This document shows, one piece after another, positions 51,588 through 61,820 of a stretch of 64,000 nucleotides of DNA; the stretch's first letter is position 1, and every line of letters starts with the position of its first letter. The position numbers and the translations under genes are program-made. Origin of the DNA: Pseudomonas sp. GGS8 (GTDB lineage Bacteria; Pseudomonadota; Gammaproteobacteria; Pseudomonadales; Pseudomonadaceae). Below the pieces are notes generated by a model. It searched no databases and was not told the origin of the DNA. It saw only the letters and a list, made by a program, of their open reading frames with translations. The stretch covers positions 2,979,501 through 3,043,500 of the forward strand of contig NZ_JALJWF010000001.1 in assembly GCF_024168645.1 (NCBI RefSeq), written 5' to 3'.

Positions 51588-53153
51588 TCAGAACTGGAAG
51601 TAAAGGAACGGCGAGAAGCTTTGCGCCGAGAGTTTGAAAATCGAAGCGATGAACAGCAGCAGCACCAGGGCGCGCATCACGTAGCGGGACCAGTCAGCGG
51701 TCCAGTAGGCCGGTTGCACAGTCGCTTCAACGCCGACGGTGTAACCCGGTTCGTGGATGCTGGCCGGGTTGTCACCTGGTACGGCTTTGATCATTCCAGG
51801 CGTCGCCGCGGCAGGGCCATCGGCCTCGACGTTGACGGCAGGCTTGGTCTTGACCGGTGGCCGGTTGGTGTAGAAATCGCGGATACCGAAGAACGCCAGA
51901 GTGACGTAGGCCACCACCAGGGTTGCCACTTGCAGACCGGTGAGGCTGGCCTGATTGAGTTCCGACAGCGACCATTCGCCGAAGCTGAACATCGCGCCGT
52001 ACATGCGACCGGCGACGTGCAGGTTTTCCGAGCGGAAGATCACCCAGCCCATGACAACGAGCAGGAAGGTCAGTGCCCAGCGGATCGGGTTGATGCTGCG
52101 CGGCGAGGTGTTCAGGCCCAGTGCTTTTTCGATCGCCAGCCACATGCCATGCCAGGCACCCCAGACGATGTAGGTAATGTTCGCGCCGTGCCACAGACCA
52201 CCGAGCAGCATGGTCAGGAACAGGTTGCGATAGGTCATCAGCGTGCCTTTACGGTTACCGCCAAGGGTGATGTACAGGTAGTCACGCAGCCAGGTGGAGA
52301 GGCTGATGTGCCAGCGCCGCCAGAACTCGGTGATCGACTGGCTGATGTACGGCTGTTTGAAGTTTTCCATGAAGCGGAAACCCATCATCAAGCCCAGGCC
52401 GATGGCCATGTCGCTGTAGCCGGAGAAGTCGAAGTACAGCTGCGCGGTGTAGGCGAGGGCGCCCAGCCAGGCGTCACCCGTGGTCGGGTTCTGCAAGGCG
52501 AAGCAATGGTCGGCCACTACCGCCAGGGTGTCGGCGATGAAGACTTTCTTGATGAAACCCTGCATGAACCGCGTGGCACCTTCGGAGAACTTGTCGAGGG
52601 TGTGGGTGCGGTTGTTGAACTGGTCGGCCAGGTCGCGAAAACGCAATACAGGGCCCGCGATCAGGTGCGGGAAGATCGCCACGAACGCAGCAAAATCGAT
52701 CAGGTTACGGGTGGCCGGGGTATCACCGCGGTAGACGTCGATGATGTAGCTGATGGACTCGAAGATGTAGAACGAGATCCCGATCGGCAACAGCACGTGG
52801 GTCAGGATGAACGGCGACAGACCGACCGAGGTCATCATCGCGTTGATGCTGTCCACGCCGAAGTTGGCGTACTTGAAGTAGCCGAGGATGCACAGATCCA
52901 CCGCAACGCCGAGCAGCAGCCAGCGCTGGGCCGGTTTGGTCCGAACGCCCGCGGCGCCGACTTTCAGGCCGATCCAGTAGTTCCACAGCGTGACGGCCGC
53001 GAACAGCGCAAGGAAGTCCACACGCCACCAGGCGTAGAACACGTAGCTGGCGATCAGCAGCAGCAGATTGCGATAGCGTATTCCGCTCAGGTAGTACAAG
53101 CCGAGAAAGATCGGCAAGAACAGAAACAGGAATACGTTGGATGAAAATACCAT
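51588..53153 (-). CDS. algI: alginate O-acetyltransferase AlgI (MBOAT)
   Basis: This 521-aa membrane-bound O-acyltransferase starts at ATG 53153 (MVFSSNVFLFLFLPIFLGLY), with several further hydrophobic segments. The MBOAT catalytic histidine is in GGLWHGANITYIVWGAWHG, and WRRWHISLSTWLRDYLYITL is a second family motif. It passes acetyl groups across the inner membrane to the periplasmic acetylases. A REP doublet fills the 210 bases between algL and algI. Confidence 0.96.
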   Translation of the reverse strand: MVFSSNVFLFLFLPIFLGLYYLSGIRYRNLLLLIASYVFYAWWRVDFLALFAAVTLWNYWIGLKVGAAGVRTKPAQRWLLLGVAVDLCILGYFKYANFGVDSINAMMTSVGLSPFILTHVLLPIGISFYIFESISYIIDVYRGDTPATRNLIDFAAFVAIFPHLIAGPVLRFRDLADQFNNRTHTLDKFSEGATRFMQGFIKKVFIADTLAVVADHCFALQNPTTGDAWLGALAYTAQLYFDFSGYSDMAIGLGLMMGFRFMENFKQPYISQSITEFWRRWHISLSTWLRDYLYITLGGNRKGTLMTYRNLFLTMLLGGLWHGANITYIVWGAWHGMWLAIEKALGLNTSPRSINPIRWALTFLLVVMGWVIFRSENLHVAGRMYGAMFSFGEWSLSELNQASLTGLQVATLVVAYVTLAFFGIRDFYTNRPPVKTKPAVNVEADGPAAATPGMIKAVPGDNPASIHEPGYTVGVEATVQPAYWTADWSRYVMRALVLLLFIASIFKLSAQSFSPFLYFQF

Positions 53154-53253
53154 CCCGATCTCTCCATGTTTAACCAACAGTCAAGGGCCAACGGCCCCCC
53201 CAAACCCCCCACTGAAAACCGGAGGGCGAAACAACAACTCATACCTGACACTG

Positions 53254-53350
53254 ACCCTGTGGGAGCGGGCTTGCCCGCGATAGAGGTGTGTCAGTCGACA
53301 TCAATGTTGAAAGTCAGATTGCATTCGCGGGCAAGCCCGCTCCCACAGGG
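53254..53350. repeat. REP doublet between algL and algI
   Basis: CCCTGTGGGAGCGGGCTTGC and following bases to 53281 are mirrored by 53324-53350. The spacer GTGTCAGTCGACATCAATG is shared with the doublet at 49597-49691, so both are copies of one whole two-armed element. Confidence 0.9.
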
Positions 53351-53363
53351 TTTTGTGTATGTT

Positions 53364-54494
53364 CTAAGAACCTTTGCCCTTGTCATTGGCCGGGTCGAAG
53401 ACCTTGGTCAAATCCCCACCCAGTCGGAACGTCTTGAACGGCTGCATCTTGTGCTTGAGTTCCAGCACGTCCGGCGGGCAGGTGTAGAGCGAGCAGAATG
53501 GTTCGAGCCAGGCAAATTTCGAATCGATCTTGAGATCGGTCATGTCCTGCTCTTTACCGTTTTTCTTCTCGAACTCATCCGGGTTTTTCACCCCGGCAAG
53601 CACGCGATCGCCCAAGCGTTTCAAGGCGCCGTTGTTTTCCTGACGCAAGTCCACACCGTTGACCTGGGCGAAACTGGCGATCATCGCCAGCGGCGGCAGG
53701 GCGTAGTTGTGGTAGGCGAGGGCGCGTTGCTGGCGCTTGAGTTCGTTAGGCAGGAAGCCCTGGGCGTCGACCTGATTGGCGCCGACCTTGTATTCCTTCA
53801 CGGCCCAGTCGAACAGGTCGCGGCGGTTGGTGGCGACCGAGGTGGCCATCACCGACCAGGCGGCCCAGTACGAGTGGTTGTTGGTCTGTTCGAGCGGGAG
53901 ATTGTCCCAATCGCTGACCACCTGATCGGCCATTTTGCTGAACCAAGCTTCAATCACTTGCGCTTGTTCCTGGTGGGTGGCCAGGGGATGCGAGTCAGAG
54001 AATTTCAGGCGGATATAGGACGAAGCCATGCTGCCCAATGCCCATTTGCGCATGGACTTGCCGGTGTGGTTGAAGTCCTTGGACATCAATGCATCGGCCT
54101 TGGCCCAGGCGGTCAACCAGTCGAGGGGGCATTCCAGTTGTTCCGGGCGACCGTCACGCATGAACTGCATCACTCGCTTGCTGGTGCCGCGCTCGATCTT
54201 GGTGATGTCAGCGGTGGTGTCGCGGAAGGCCTTTTCCGATTCCTCGTTCAGAGTCGAACGGGCCTTGTCGGAGCCTTCGTATTTGCTGCGAAACTGCAGG
54301 GCGCCGGTGTAGGGCGTCGGCATTGCGTCGCAGCCTTCGTTCTTGTCGCCGGTCTTGAATTTATCCACAGGCGCAAAATACCCCTGAGGTGGGCGCAGTG
54401 GCGCGGCGGCCTGGGTGGCGCCAGCGAACATCGCCAGAGCCAGCAGGGAAGGTGCGAGTAACTTTTTCAAAGCTCGGGTTTGCATGCAATTCAT
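53364..54494 (-). CDS. algL: alginate lyase
   Basis: This 376-aa periplasmic polysaccharide lyase (family 5 type) has a signal peptide ([20 protein letters not shown]). The catalytic stretch is [14 protein letters not shown] near residue 200, and [16 protein letters not shown] lies before it. It degrades alginate left in the periplasm. I chose ATG 54494 (AGG 9 bases ahead); 54485 and 54509 are other in-frame starts. It begins 11 bases after algX. Confidence 0.95.
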   Translation of the reverse strand: MNCMQTRALKKLLAPSLLALAMFAGATQAAAPLRPPQGYFAPVDKFKTGDKNEGCDAMPTPYTGALQFRSKYEGSDKARSTLNEESEKAFRDTTADITKIERGTSKRVMQFMRDGRPEQLECPLDWLTAWAKADALMSKDFNHTGKSMRKWALGSMASSYIRLKFSDSHPLATHQEQAQVIEAWFSKMADQVVSDWDNLPLEQTNNHSYWAAWSVMATSVATNRRDLFDWAVKEYKVGANQVDAQGFLPNELKRQQRALAYHNYALPPLAMIASFAQVNGVDLRQENNGALKRLGDRVLAGVKNPDEFEKKNGKEQDMTDLKIDSKFAWLEPFCSLYTCPPDVLELKHKMQPFKTFRLGGDLTKVFDPANDKGKGS

Positions 54495-54505
54495 AAGAGG
54501 TAGCC

Positions 54506-55957
54506 TCATTGCCCGGCTTGAGCAGTACGCTGCCCGGTGCCGGAGAACACGTTGCGTTTGCAGATTTTTGCTTCGACTTTCTGCGGCGCGGCGCCTGGTG
54601 TTTCAGGCCCCTGGACTTCAACGGCCAGCAGATTCTGCGAAGCCCAGTCTTCGTCCGTGCGCAACTCAAAGGCGAAACGCCCGTCGGTATCGGAGGTTTC
54701 CGGTTTGTCGATCTTGATGTCCTCGTGGCGCCCATTCATGTACCAGAGGGTGGCATGCAAGGTTTTCACCGACGTATCGGCGAAGCGGATGTCGACCTGG
54801 TGGTCGCTGTTGCGCAGGTCCAGGTTCTTGCTGTTGACCATCAGTTCGTTTTTGCCCGGCTTCAGCGTGGCGCTGCCGCTCATTTGTGCATCCTTGCCTT
54901 CGCAACCGTTGTCGAGCAGCGCCATCATCTGGCGGTAGATGGTTTCCTGGTCGAGGCGATAAAGTGGCGAGAACTCCCAGATGAGAATTTTCGGCGGCTT
55001 GGTCTGGAACTCTTCGCTGCCCAGGTACTGCAGCATCGAACCTTCCAGGCCACCGCCGGGGAATGCCACGTTGAGGATGTCGGCGCCGATGGCCTCTTCC
55101 AGGAAACCGGCGAAGTTGTAGTTCTTGCCACTGTGGCTGGTGCCGACCAGGGTGATTTGCGGGTTGCCGGATTCACCGAACAGATCGCCATCCGCCGCTT
55201 CGCCCTTGGGCTCGGTGGTGAACTGATCCATGTACTGGATCGCATAGCTGGTGCCACAGAGTTGACCCGCCATATTGTGTAACGTTCCGGTCTTGCCCAT
55301 GCGACCCGACTTATGGGTCTCGAATTCACGCTTGGGAATGTCGGCGAAGACCGGCAACTGCTTGACCTTCTCGGCGACGATTTTCGCTGTGCGCTGGGCG
55401 CCATACGGGGTCCAGTGTTGGTCACCGCGAAAGTAGAAATCGTGGGCGGGCAGGGTGTCGGGCAGCGATTCGTTGGTCAGCGGCGAGAGGTCGGGGACCA
55501 CGTAGCCCATCTGCGCGAAACGCCCGAGCATGGTTTTGTAGTTGGTCAGTGCCTTGTCGAAATCGTATTTGGCTTTTTCTTCCGGGTTCAGCTTGTTGCG
55601 GTTCACCAGGCCCCGGGTCGGCTGGTAAACGATGACCAGTTCCACGCCTTTGCTCTTGAACGCATCGTGCAGCAGCTTCATGCGTTTGTAGCCGGCGGGC
55701 GTGGTATCGAATTCGGTGCGCAAGTCTTCTTGGGTACGGAACAGCCAGTCGCCCTGGGCCTGCACCAGCGTGGTGAAGTTCTGCTGATAGCGCGTGGTGT
55801 AGTTCTTCGGGTCGTGGGCTGCCGGGCACAGGTTGCAGCACGGCTCGGCGTTGAAGCTCGGTGCTTTGGCGTCTTCGGCACGCACGCCAGTGCTGGCCGC
55901 GAGAATGCCCGCGGTCAGGGCCGACAGGCTGAGTAATTTGATCAAGTGTGGGTGCAT
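54506..55957 (-). CDS. algX: alginate acetyltransferase/scaffold AlgX
   Basis: This 483-aa periplasmic protein has a signal peptide ([19 protein letters not shown]). The SGNH-like domain carries [20 protein letters not shown] with the catalytic Asp-Gln-His, and [20 protein letters not shown] with the Ser. The C-terminal about 130 residues are the carbohydrate-binding module. [11 protein letters not shown] near residue 42 fits its conserved cysteines. AlgX acetylates the polymer and bridges AlgG/AlgK to the secretion path. algG precedes it by 10 bases. Confidence 0.96.
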   Translation of the reverse strand: MHPHLIKLLSLSALTAGILAASTGVRAEDAKAPSFNAEPCCNLCPAAHDPKNYTTRYQQNFTTLVQAQGDWLFRTQEDLRTEFDTTPAGYKRMKLLHDAFKSKGVELVIVYQPTRGLVNRNKLNPEEKAKYDFDKALTNYKTMLGRFAQMGYVVPDLSPLTNESLPDTLPAHDFYFRGDQHWTPYGAQRTAKIVAEKVKQLPVFADIPKREFETHKSGRMGKTGTLHNMAGQLCGTSYAIQYMDQFTTEPKGEAADGDLFGESGNPQITLVGTSHSGKNYNFAGFLEEAIGADILNVAFPGGGLEGSMLQYLGSEEFQTKPPKILIWEFSPLYRLDQETIYRQMMALLDNGCEGKDAQMSGSATLKPGKNELMVNSKNLDLRNSDHQVDIRFADTSVKTLHATLWYMNGRHEDIKIDKPETSDTDGRFAFELRTDEDWASQNLLAVEVQGPETPGAAPQKVEAKICKRNVFSGTGQRTAQAGQ

Positions 55958-55967
55958 AAAATTATCC

Positions 55968-57569
55968 TCAGTCCCGCATTTCGGTCTGGCGTTCGACAGG
56001 GTCGATCAGCACGGCTTTCTGCTGGCGTACCAGCAGGTCGAGAATTTCATCCTGGCGCTCGCCGAGAATTCCCGAAAAGCTGATGCCACTGGTTTTGGTC
56101 GGCGCGAGCATCGACACGCGATACAACTCCACGCTCAGCGGCGAGTCGATCGACAGTGGTCCGCTGCCATTGGCGGCCAGTTCACCACCGACCACGATCA
56201 GCGACACTTCGGCATCGAACGGGTCGAGCTTGATGTCCCGGTCGGTGTCGCTCAGGTCTTTGATGTGCCCGTAGACACCGGTCAGGCCATTGGCCATCGA
56301 GATGTTTTCGTACAGGCGAATGTTCACGCTGTTACGAATCCGGATGCCGTGGCGCTTATTGCTGATCACCTTGTTGCCCCACAACAGGTTGTCGGCACTC
56401 TCGTAGAGAGTGATGCCGTCGGTGTGGTTCTTGTAGATCTCGTTGTAGGCGATCAGGTTGTTCACGCTGTTACGGTCGATCACCAGGCCCGACAGGTGGT
56501 TGTCGTAGCTGCGGTTGTTGAAGATGAAGCTGTCGTTGACCTCACGGGAAATAATGATCCCGTGCTTCTTCTTGGTTCCGTAAACCGTGTTGTCGGCGAT
56601 GATCAGGCCGTGGGAACGGTCATGGGGGTCGATGCCGTAGACGATGTTGTCTTTGTAGGTGTTGCCCTTGACCACGAAATCGCGGGTTTCGTAGCAGTAG
56701 AAGCCGTACCACATGTCCGAGAACTCGGAGCCGACGATCCAGCCGGTCGGTTCAGGGCGCTTGAGCACCTTGGCCATGTTCGGTGTGTACTGGGAAATAC
56801 TCACGCCGTAGGACTTACTGTTGGCGTAACCGAAACTGGCAATCTTGCTGTTGGCGATGTAGGTCTCGGTGCCGCCCCAGGACAACAGGAACGGACGGAA
56901 TTCCTTGGGCGACTGGAAGGTCGCCGGACCGTTGGCCTTCTCGCTCCAGCCGGTGATCTTGGTATCACGCACAAACAGCTGACCGTCGTTGACCAGGAAC
57001 GAACCGGCCTCTTGGGACAGGCGCAATTCCTGGGTCTGTTTGTCGATTTCCAGAATGCCGTGTCTGCCCACCACGATCGGCAACTTCGCCAGGAACACAC
57101 CCGGCGACGTTTCGCTGAGGTACTGCTTGGGCAGCTTCTTGGTCAGGTCCTTGAGGTTCATGTAGCCATCGTCGACGAAGATCGCCTGCGGGATGCCGTG
57201 CTGACGCACCACCCACTCGGCCATCTTGTTGTCGCCGCCGATGAAGTCCTTCAGGGCGTCTTCCTGCATCATCCGGCGCACGCTGATCTTGCCGGGTTTG
57301 GTGCGCACGATTTTCGCGGCAATAGCTTGGGCGGTGTAGCCAGAGGTGTCCGGCAGTTTCGGCTTGGCCAGTTCCAGCGGCGCGGTGGGCGCGCTGCTGA
57401 CGGTGTAGGTCTTGGCCTGTTGCAGTCCTTTGGCTATGGTCGTCGGTTTGCTCTGCTGTTCAGGCTGGTGCACAGCCTTGACCGGTTCGACGGTGGCGAA
57501 GGCGGCTGTGCTGGCCAGCAGCAGCGCGCCGGCCAGCAGGCTGATCGAGCCTTTCTTGGCGCTGTTCAT
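55968..57569 (-). CDS. algG: mannuronan C5-epimerase
   Basis: This 533-aa periplasmic right-handed beta-helix enzyme starts at ATG 57569 (AAGGGAG 8 bases ahead) with a signal peptide (ISLLAGALLLASTAAFA). It converts mannuronate to guluronate residues in the polymer. The catalytic DPHD motif is in VYGIDPHDRSHGLIIADNTV near residue 315, with repeated N/D-rich strands after it. It also helps protect the polymer from AlgL as part of the complex. Confidence 0.96.
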   Translation of the reverse strand: MNSAKKGSISLLAGALLLASTAAFATVEPVKAVHQPEQQSKPTTIAKGLQQAKTYTVSSAPTAPLELAKPKLPDTSGYTAQAIAAKIVRTKPGKISVRRMMQEDALKDFIGGDNKMAEWVVRQHGIPQAIFVDDGYMNLKDLTKKLPKQYLSETSPGVFLAKLPIVVGRHGILEIDKQTQELRLSQEAGSFLVNDGQLFVRDTKITGWSEKANGPATFQSPKEFRPFLLSWGGTETYIANSKIASFGYANSKSYGVSISQYTPNMAKVLKRPEPTGWIVGSEFSDMWYGFYCYETRDFVVKGNTYKDNIVYGIDPHDRSHGLIIADNTVYGTKKKHGIIISREVNDSFIFNNRSYDNHLSGLVIDRNSVNNLIAYNEIYKNHTDGITLYESADNLLWGNKVISNKRHGIRIRNSVNIRLYENISMANGLTGVYGHIKDLSDTDRDIKLDPFDAEVSLIVVGGELAANGSGPLSIDSPLSVELYRVSMLAPTKTSGISFSGILGERQDEILDLLVRQQKAVLIDPVERQTEMRD

Positions 57570-57595
57570 GTCGGGCACTCCCTTCGCGGTTTGCA

Positions 57596-59083
57596 TCAGA
57601 AGCGCCAGATCACGTCGATAAACGCACGGTGCATGTACGAGTCGACTTCTTTGCCATAGGCATCGCCGGGCTTGAACACTCCACCACGGAACCGCACCAG
57701 GGCCGAAGGCTCATCGATCGACTGGCTCAACGCCGCTGGCAACAGGCCTTGCTTGAAGTACTTGGTGACCACCAGGTCCATTTCCTGACCGAGGTCCTTG
57801 TTGCCATCTTCCAGCGGCAGGGAGGTGCTGGAGAGGATTGCCCCGGTCGCGTCGTCGGTGTTGTTTTCAACGGCGTTGATGCCGTTGTTGCCCACCGGCT
57901 TGTTGCCGTCCACACGCCAGAACTTGTGGTAGATCAGGCTGGCGTCGTATTCGTCGTTGAGCATCCAGGAGCCGAACAGCGTGGCGGTTTGCATGTTGTT
58001 CATTTCGCCACGGAAGGCTTCGCCGAAACGGTGGACCCGCGAGCGGGTACCGGTGTAGTTCGAACGGTTGCTTTCCAGGCCGTTCTGTTCGTACTCGGCG
58101 CTGGCGCGGGCATAGGCTGCGCCGACTTGCCACTGCGGATCGAGGCGCAGACGAACACCTACGTCGGTAGCCCAGCCGTTCAGGTCTTCACCGCGCTTGG
58201 CTTCTGCCGGGCGAGTGCCGTCGGCATTCAGCGGGTTGACCGTGTCACGGTCGCCGTTCATGCCGGTGATGCTGCCCCAGTAATTGACGGTGTTGGTGTT
58301 GCGCCAGTTGTAGGCATCGCTGTCGGCGGTGAGGCCGAGCCAACTGATGTCGCCGTTCTGTTTCTTGTCCAGGGTATCGCCGGCCACGCCTGGCTCCGGA
58401 TAGTCGAGCTTGCCGTTATCGTGGGTGTGATGGCCGCGAATGCCGACCCAGTTACCCGGCGTCCACTGATACGCCGCATCGGCGTAGGCGTGCAGGCGAT
58501 CCTTGTCTTTGGGGGACAGTTCTTTCAGGTCGGTGCGGTATTCGCTGAAGCGTTCGGCGACCCCGACGTTGGCGCGCAACAGGGTGGTGTCGAAGGTCCA
58601 GTTCAGGGCTTCGATATTGGTGTCGCGCCATTGGCCATCGTCGTTGCGCAGGCGTTGGCGACCGAACTTGAGGAGCTCGCCAGGGTAGGGCGTGAGGCCG
58701 CTGTAGCCGACCCAGAACTCGCGCATCGCCAGGTAGTTTTTCCTGGTCTTGCGATCACCGCTGTCGGTGGTCTGGGTGCCGCTGTTGTCGGACTGTTGCA
58801 GGGTGTCGGTTTCGATGATGTCGGTAGACGTCACAGCCTGACCCATGGCGTAGGCGCTCCACGCGCCGCTTTCGCCATAGACCCATGGGCGCAGGTCGAG
58901 GCCGACGCCGTTAACGTCGCCGCCACCGGCGGTGCCCAGGTCACTGTCGTTTTCGGACTGGCCGGTAACTTTGACTTCGAGACCGAAGTTCTTGTCTTCG
59001 CTCAGGGCCGCCAGGGTCGGGCACGACCACAGCAGGGCGAATGTCAGGCCAATACCGGCCTGCACGAATGGATTGAGTTTCAT
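57596..59083 (-). CDS. algE: alginate outer membrane porin AlgE
   Basis: This 495-aa beta-barrel has a signal peptide ([20 protein letters not shown]…, cleavage after LAAL or nearby) and ends in an aromatic residue ([11 protein letters not shown]), typical of outer membrane porins. It opens the exit channel for alginate. [20 protein letters not shown] and [20 protein letters not shown] are alginate-porin hallmarks. Its start overlaps the algK stop by 4 bases. Confidence 0.96.
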   Translation of the reverse strand: MKLNPFVQAGIGLTFALLWSCPTLAALSEDKNFGLEVKVTGQSENDSDLGTAGGGDVNGVGLDLRPWVYGESGAWSAYAMGQAVTSTDIIETDTLQQSDNSGTQTTDSGDRKTRKNYLAMREFWVGYSGLTPYPGELLKFGRQRLRNDDGQWRDTNIEALNWTFDTTLLRANVGVAERFSEYRTDLKELSPKDKDRLHAYADAAYQWTPGNWVGIRGHHTHDNGKLDYPEPGVAGDTLDKKQNGDISWLGLTADSDAYNWRNTNTVNYWGSITGMNGDRDTVNPLNADGTRPAEAKRGEDLNGWATDVGVRLRLDPQWQVGAAYARASAEYEQNGLESNRSNYTGTRSRVHRFGEAFRGEMNNMQTATLFGSWMLNDEYDASLIYHKFWRVDGNKPVGNNGINAVENNTDDATGAILSSTSLPLEDGNKDLGQEMDLVVTKYFKQGLLPAALSQSIDEPSALVRFRGGVFKPGDAYGKEVDSYMHRAFIDVIWRF

Positions 59084-60483
59084 AGGGATTCCTCGCCGTC
59101 TTCTTCTTGCAGGGCGTGCAGTTCCAGCGTGTCCGGACTCACGGTGCTACGAATGGCTTGCTCTTGTTTGAGCAGGCGTTGGGCCTCGGCCAGCCGGTCA
59201 GGCGGCAGTTGCGCTTCGAGTGTTTGCGCAAGCTCAGTGGCTTGCGGAGTGTCTTGAGCCTTGGCCAATTGGCTGAAGACGTAAGCGTTGACCGGGTCGG
59301 GCCGGGTGCCCTTGCCTTGGGAGAACAGTTGGGCGATGGCGAAATCGGCGCTGTTCTGGCCGTTGCGCGCAGCGGTCAGCAGGTGATCCAGGGCTTTCTG
59401 CGGATAGACCTTGCCCAGGTAACCGCGACGGTAAATCTGGCCGAGGTAGTAATCGGCGGCGACTTCCCTGCCGACGGCTTTCTGGAAGTGCTCTTCGGCG
59501 ACCTTGGCGTCGGCCGGCACCATTTTGCCTTCGTAGTAGAGCTTGCCCAGCAACAGTTCGGCACGCGGCTGATCGGCGGCGCGGCCGTTGTCCAGGTACT
59601 TCATCATCGTGTCGACGTCGCCCAGTTCAGGGAAGTCGTAGAGCAATTGCGCCAGGCTGACCCAGGACGCCGGGTAGCCAGGGGCGATGCCTTCGAGCAG
59701 CGACTGAGCGGTTTTTTCGTCGGTCTTGCCCAGGCTCGCATCGCCCAGCACGCGGGCCACGCTGTCGACCCGTTGCGCGGAGACGGTGCCACGACTGTGA
59801 GCAGCCTGCATCTGCTTGATCAGCTCGGTCTGTTGTTCGGGCTGGCCACGTTTCTGATAGACCGTGGCCAGTTCGACGTAGCAGATGTCGGTGGTGTTCA
59901 ACCCCGCTTTGCAGATCTTTTCCACGTCATTCAGGTGCTGGTCGTAAGTGCCCTGGGTGCGATAGAGCAGCACCTGGGCCAGACCCGCTTCCGGTTTGCC
60001 TTCGGCGCGCCATTGAGTGATCTGCTGCTGTGCATTGACGTTGGGGAAACTGTGCGGGAATTGCAGGTACAGCATCGCCAGCGGGATCAGGGTGTTGCCT
60101 TCACCATTGGTTGCGGCTTTCTTCAACAGCGCTTCGGCTTCGTGGTGTTCAGCTTCAGTGGCACCGGGTTTGGCCACGAGCAGGCGACCCAGGCGAGCCT
60201 GAGCCCGCGGCGAGACGCTGGCCGCGGCGCGGTAAGTCGCCTCGGCCTTTTTGATCTGCGCGGGATCGCGGCTGTCGACCTGAATGTCGGCCAGCCCAAC
60301 CTGGGCTTCGCTGTAACCCAGGTCGGCCAGTTGCTGGTAGTTCTGCGCCGCCACCGTGGTGTCGCCGCGCTTGAGGGCTTCATTGGCCAGACGCTGGTCG
60401 GGCAGACCGGCGCAACCGGCCAGGCTCACGGCCAATGCCAGTGAACACACCACATAACCACTGTGGGAGCGGTGGTGCGGCAT
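59080..60483 (-). CDS. algK: alginate secretion lipoprotein AlgK (TPR/Sel1)
   Basis: This 467-aa outer membrane lipoprotein starts at ATG 60483 with signal [19 protein letters not shown]; the lipobox is LAGC. The rest is a series of TPR/Sel1-like repeats ([40 protein letters not shown]) that place AlgE and bind AlgX. The first eight codons (MPHHRSHS) overlap the left arm of a REP doublet (60459-60472), so the extreme N-terminus is partly encoded by repeat sequence. The open frame continues upstream to 60606 through the repeat, but without a start signal. Confidence 0.94.
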   Translation of the reverse strand: MPHHRSHSGYVVCSLALAVSLAGCAGLPDQRLANEALKRGDTTVAAQNYQQLADLGYSEAQVGLADIQVDSRDPAQIKKAEATYRAAASVSPRAQARLGRLLVAKPGATEAEHHEAEALLKKAATNGEGNTLIPLAMLYLQFPHSFPNVNAQQQITQWRAEGKPEAGLAQVLLYRTQGTYDQHLNDVEKICKAGLNTTDICYVELATVYQKRGQPEQQTELIKQMQAAHSRGTVSAQRVDSVARVLGDASLGKTDEKTAQSLLEGIAPGYPASWVSLAQLLYDFPELGDVDTMMKYLDNGRAADQPRAELLLGKLYYEGKMVPADAKVAEEHFQKAVGREVAADYYLGQIYRRGYLGKVYPQKALDHLLTAARNGQNSADFAIAQLFSQGKGTRPDPVNAYVFSQLAKAQDTPQATELAQTLEAQLPPDRLAEAQRLLKQEQAIRSTVSPDTLELHALQEEDGEESL

Positions 60484-60565
60484 TCCGACTTGCCCTCGAT
60501 TCAGGCCGCTCGGTGTTTCAGAAAGACCGCGTTGATCCAATCGCGGGCAAGCCCGCTCCCACAGG
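60459..60565. repeat. REP doublet overlapping the start of algK
   Basis: CACTGTGGGAGCGG (60459-60472) is the left arm, inside algK codons 4-8. TCGCGGGCAAGCCCGCTCCC and following bases (60541-60565) form the right arm in the alg44-algK gap. The left arm is only partly kept, as if trimmed by coding use. Confidence 0.82.
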
Positions 60566-60615
60566 ATTCGCGGTGTTTTCAGGAGACTGATGATCGTCAC
60601 GGGCATGTCCTCTGC

Positions 60616-61785
60616 TTAAAGACCGGCGGCCATGGCTTTGTTGATCAGCCAGTTCAGGTTCGGGCCACGGGTGCTGCTCACTTCCGCAGGGCGGCCGGCG
60701 AGGGAGCTGTCCAACGGTTCGTCAGGCTTGATCTGCACGCGAATGTCGGATGACAGGTCTTCGCTTTTCAGGCTGGTGCTGCTGACGATCTTGCCGGTAC
60801 GGGTCTGGTCTTCGCCGGCGATCTGGAAGCTGACCGTGGTGCCTGGGCGCACATCGCCGAACTGGCGATAGGAGAAGCGGGCTTCAACGTTGGCTTCGGT
60901 ATTGCGCGGCACCAGCTGGAAGATCACGTCGCCCTTGCTGGCGTACTGACCGTTAGCCACCAGTTGCTGCGCCACGGTGCAATCGCATGGCGAGGTCAGG
61001 GTGCCGGTCATTTGCTTGCCGAACAGTTCTTCAACCTTGGACGGTTGCAGTTGGTCTTCGTCCAGATGGCCTTTGAGTACGTCGAGCATGCTGGTGCTGA
61101 AGGTCGCCAGCGGGGCGCCTTTGGCGGCAACGCCGTCAGCCTTGATCAGACTCTGCACGGTGCCATCGCGCGGCATGGTGATGTTCATGCCTTGCACGCT
61201 GACCAAGCCAGCCTGGGCGTGGCTGACGAAGTACATGCCGTACACCGATTTGAAGATGAAACCGAACGCCACCAGGCCGACCACGAAGATACCGGCGCTG
61301 AAGGTCACCGCTTTCAGACGGCCGAGTGCGGTCATGCCATGACCGCCGTCCTTGACCTTGCGCGCCTTGGTGAAGTTGTCGCGTTGCAGGGTTGCGAGCA
61401 TTTCACCCACGCTGACGATATCACCGGCCAGGTGCGAGGTGATCAGGTGGCGCAGGGTGGAAATGTCTCGGGGCTCCAGGTTCTGGAACTGGCACCCTAC
61501 GCGGCCGGTCTGGCGGTCGACGGAGCGGATCTGCAATTCCACGTCCATGGCCAGGCCGAGGTTGTCGATGACGAATTGCAGGCGGGCCTTGTGCACATCA
61601 CCGACCTTCAGCGGCAGCTGACCGGCGTTGAACGCCAGGCCGCCTGCGGAAAGGTCGATGACGCGGGCTTCGACCGGGGTCCGGTCAGGGCCGAAGAAAC
61701 GCAGCTTGGCCGGGATTTTTACCCGGGCGTGTTGGCGCTGGGCTTCGGATTCATGCACTACGTTGGAGTTGACGGCGGTATTCAT
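60616..61785 (-). CDS. alg44: alginate co-polymerase, c-di-GMP receptor Alg44
   Basis: This 389-aa protein has an N-terminal PilZ domain with RQHARVKIPAKLRFF (RxxxR) and DLSAGGLAF near residues 18-50, which bind c-di-GMP. One transmembrane segment follows (VTFSAGIFVVGLVAFGFIFK near residue 165), and the periplasmic part is membrane-fusion-like (LTSPCDCTVAQQLVANGQYA). c-di-GMP binding switches on Alg8. It lies between alg8 and algK; a REP doublet separates it from algK. Confidence 0.96.
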   Translation of the reverse strand: MNTAVNSNVVHESEAQRQHARVKIPAKLRFFGPDRTPVEARVIDLSAGGLAFNAGQLPLKVGDVHKARLQFVIDNLGLAMDVELQIRSVDRQTGRVGCQFQNLEPRDISTLRHLITSHLAGDIVSVGEMLATLQRDNFTKARKVKDGGHGMTALGRLKAVTFSAGIFVVGLVAFGFIFKSVYGMYFVSHAQAGLVSVQGMNITMPRDGTVQSLIKADGVAAKGAPLATFSTSMLDVLKGHLDEDQLQPSKVEELFGKQMTGTLTSPCDCTVAQQLVANGQYASKGDVIFQLVPRNTEANVEARFSYRQFGDVRPGTTVSFQIAGEDQTRTGKIVSSTSLKSEDLSSDIRVQIKPDEPLDSSLAGRPAEVSSTRGPNLNWLINKAMAAGL

Positions 61786-61820
61786 ATGGGCGATTTCCTA
61801 GTTAATTCAGGCGAGTTCGG

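Noticed and set aside
51564..53144. 526-aa plus-strand open frame opposite algI
   Set aside because: Antisense shadow of a clear MBOAT protein; composition is His/Gln/Asp-rich without domains.
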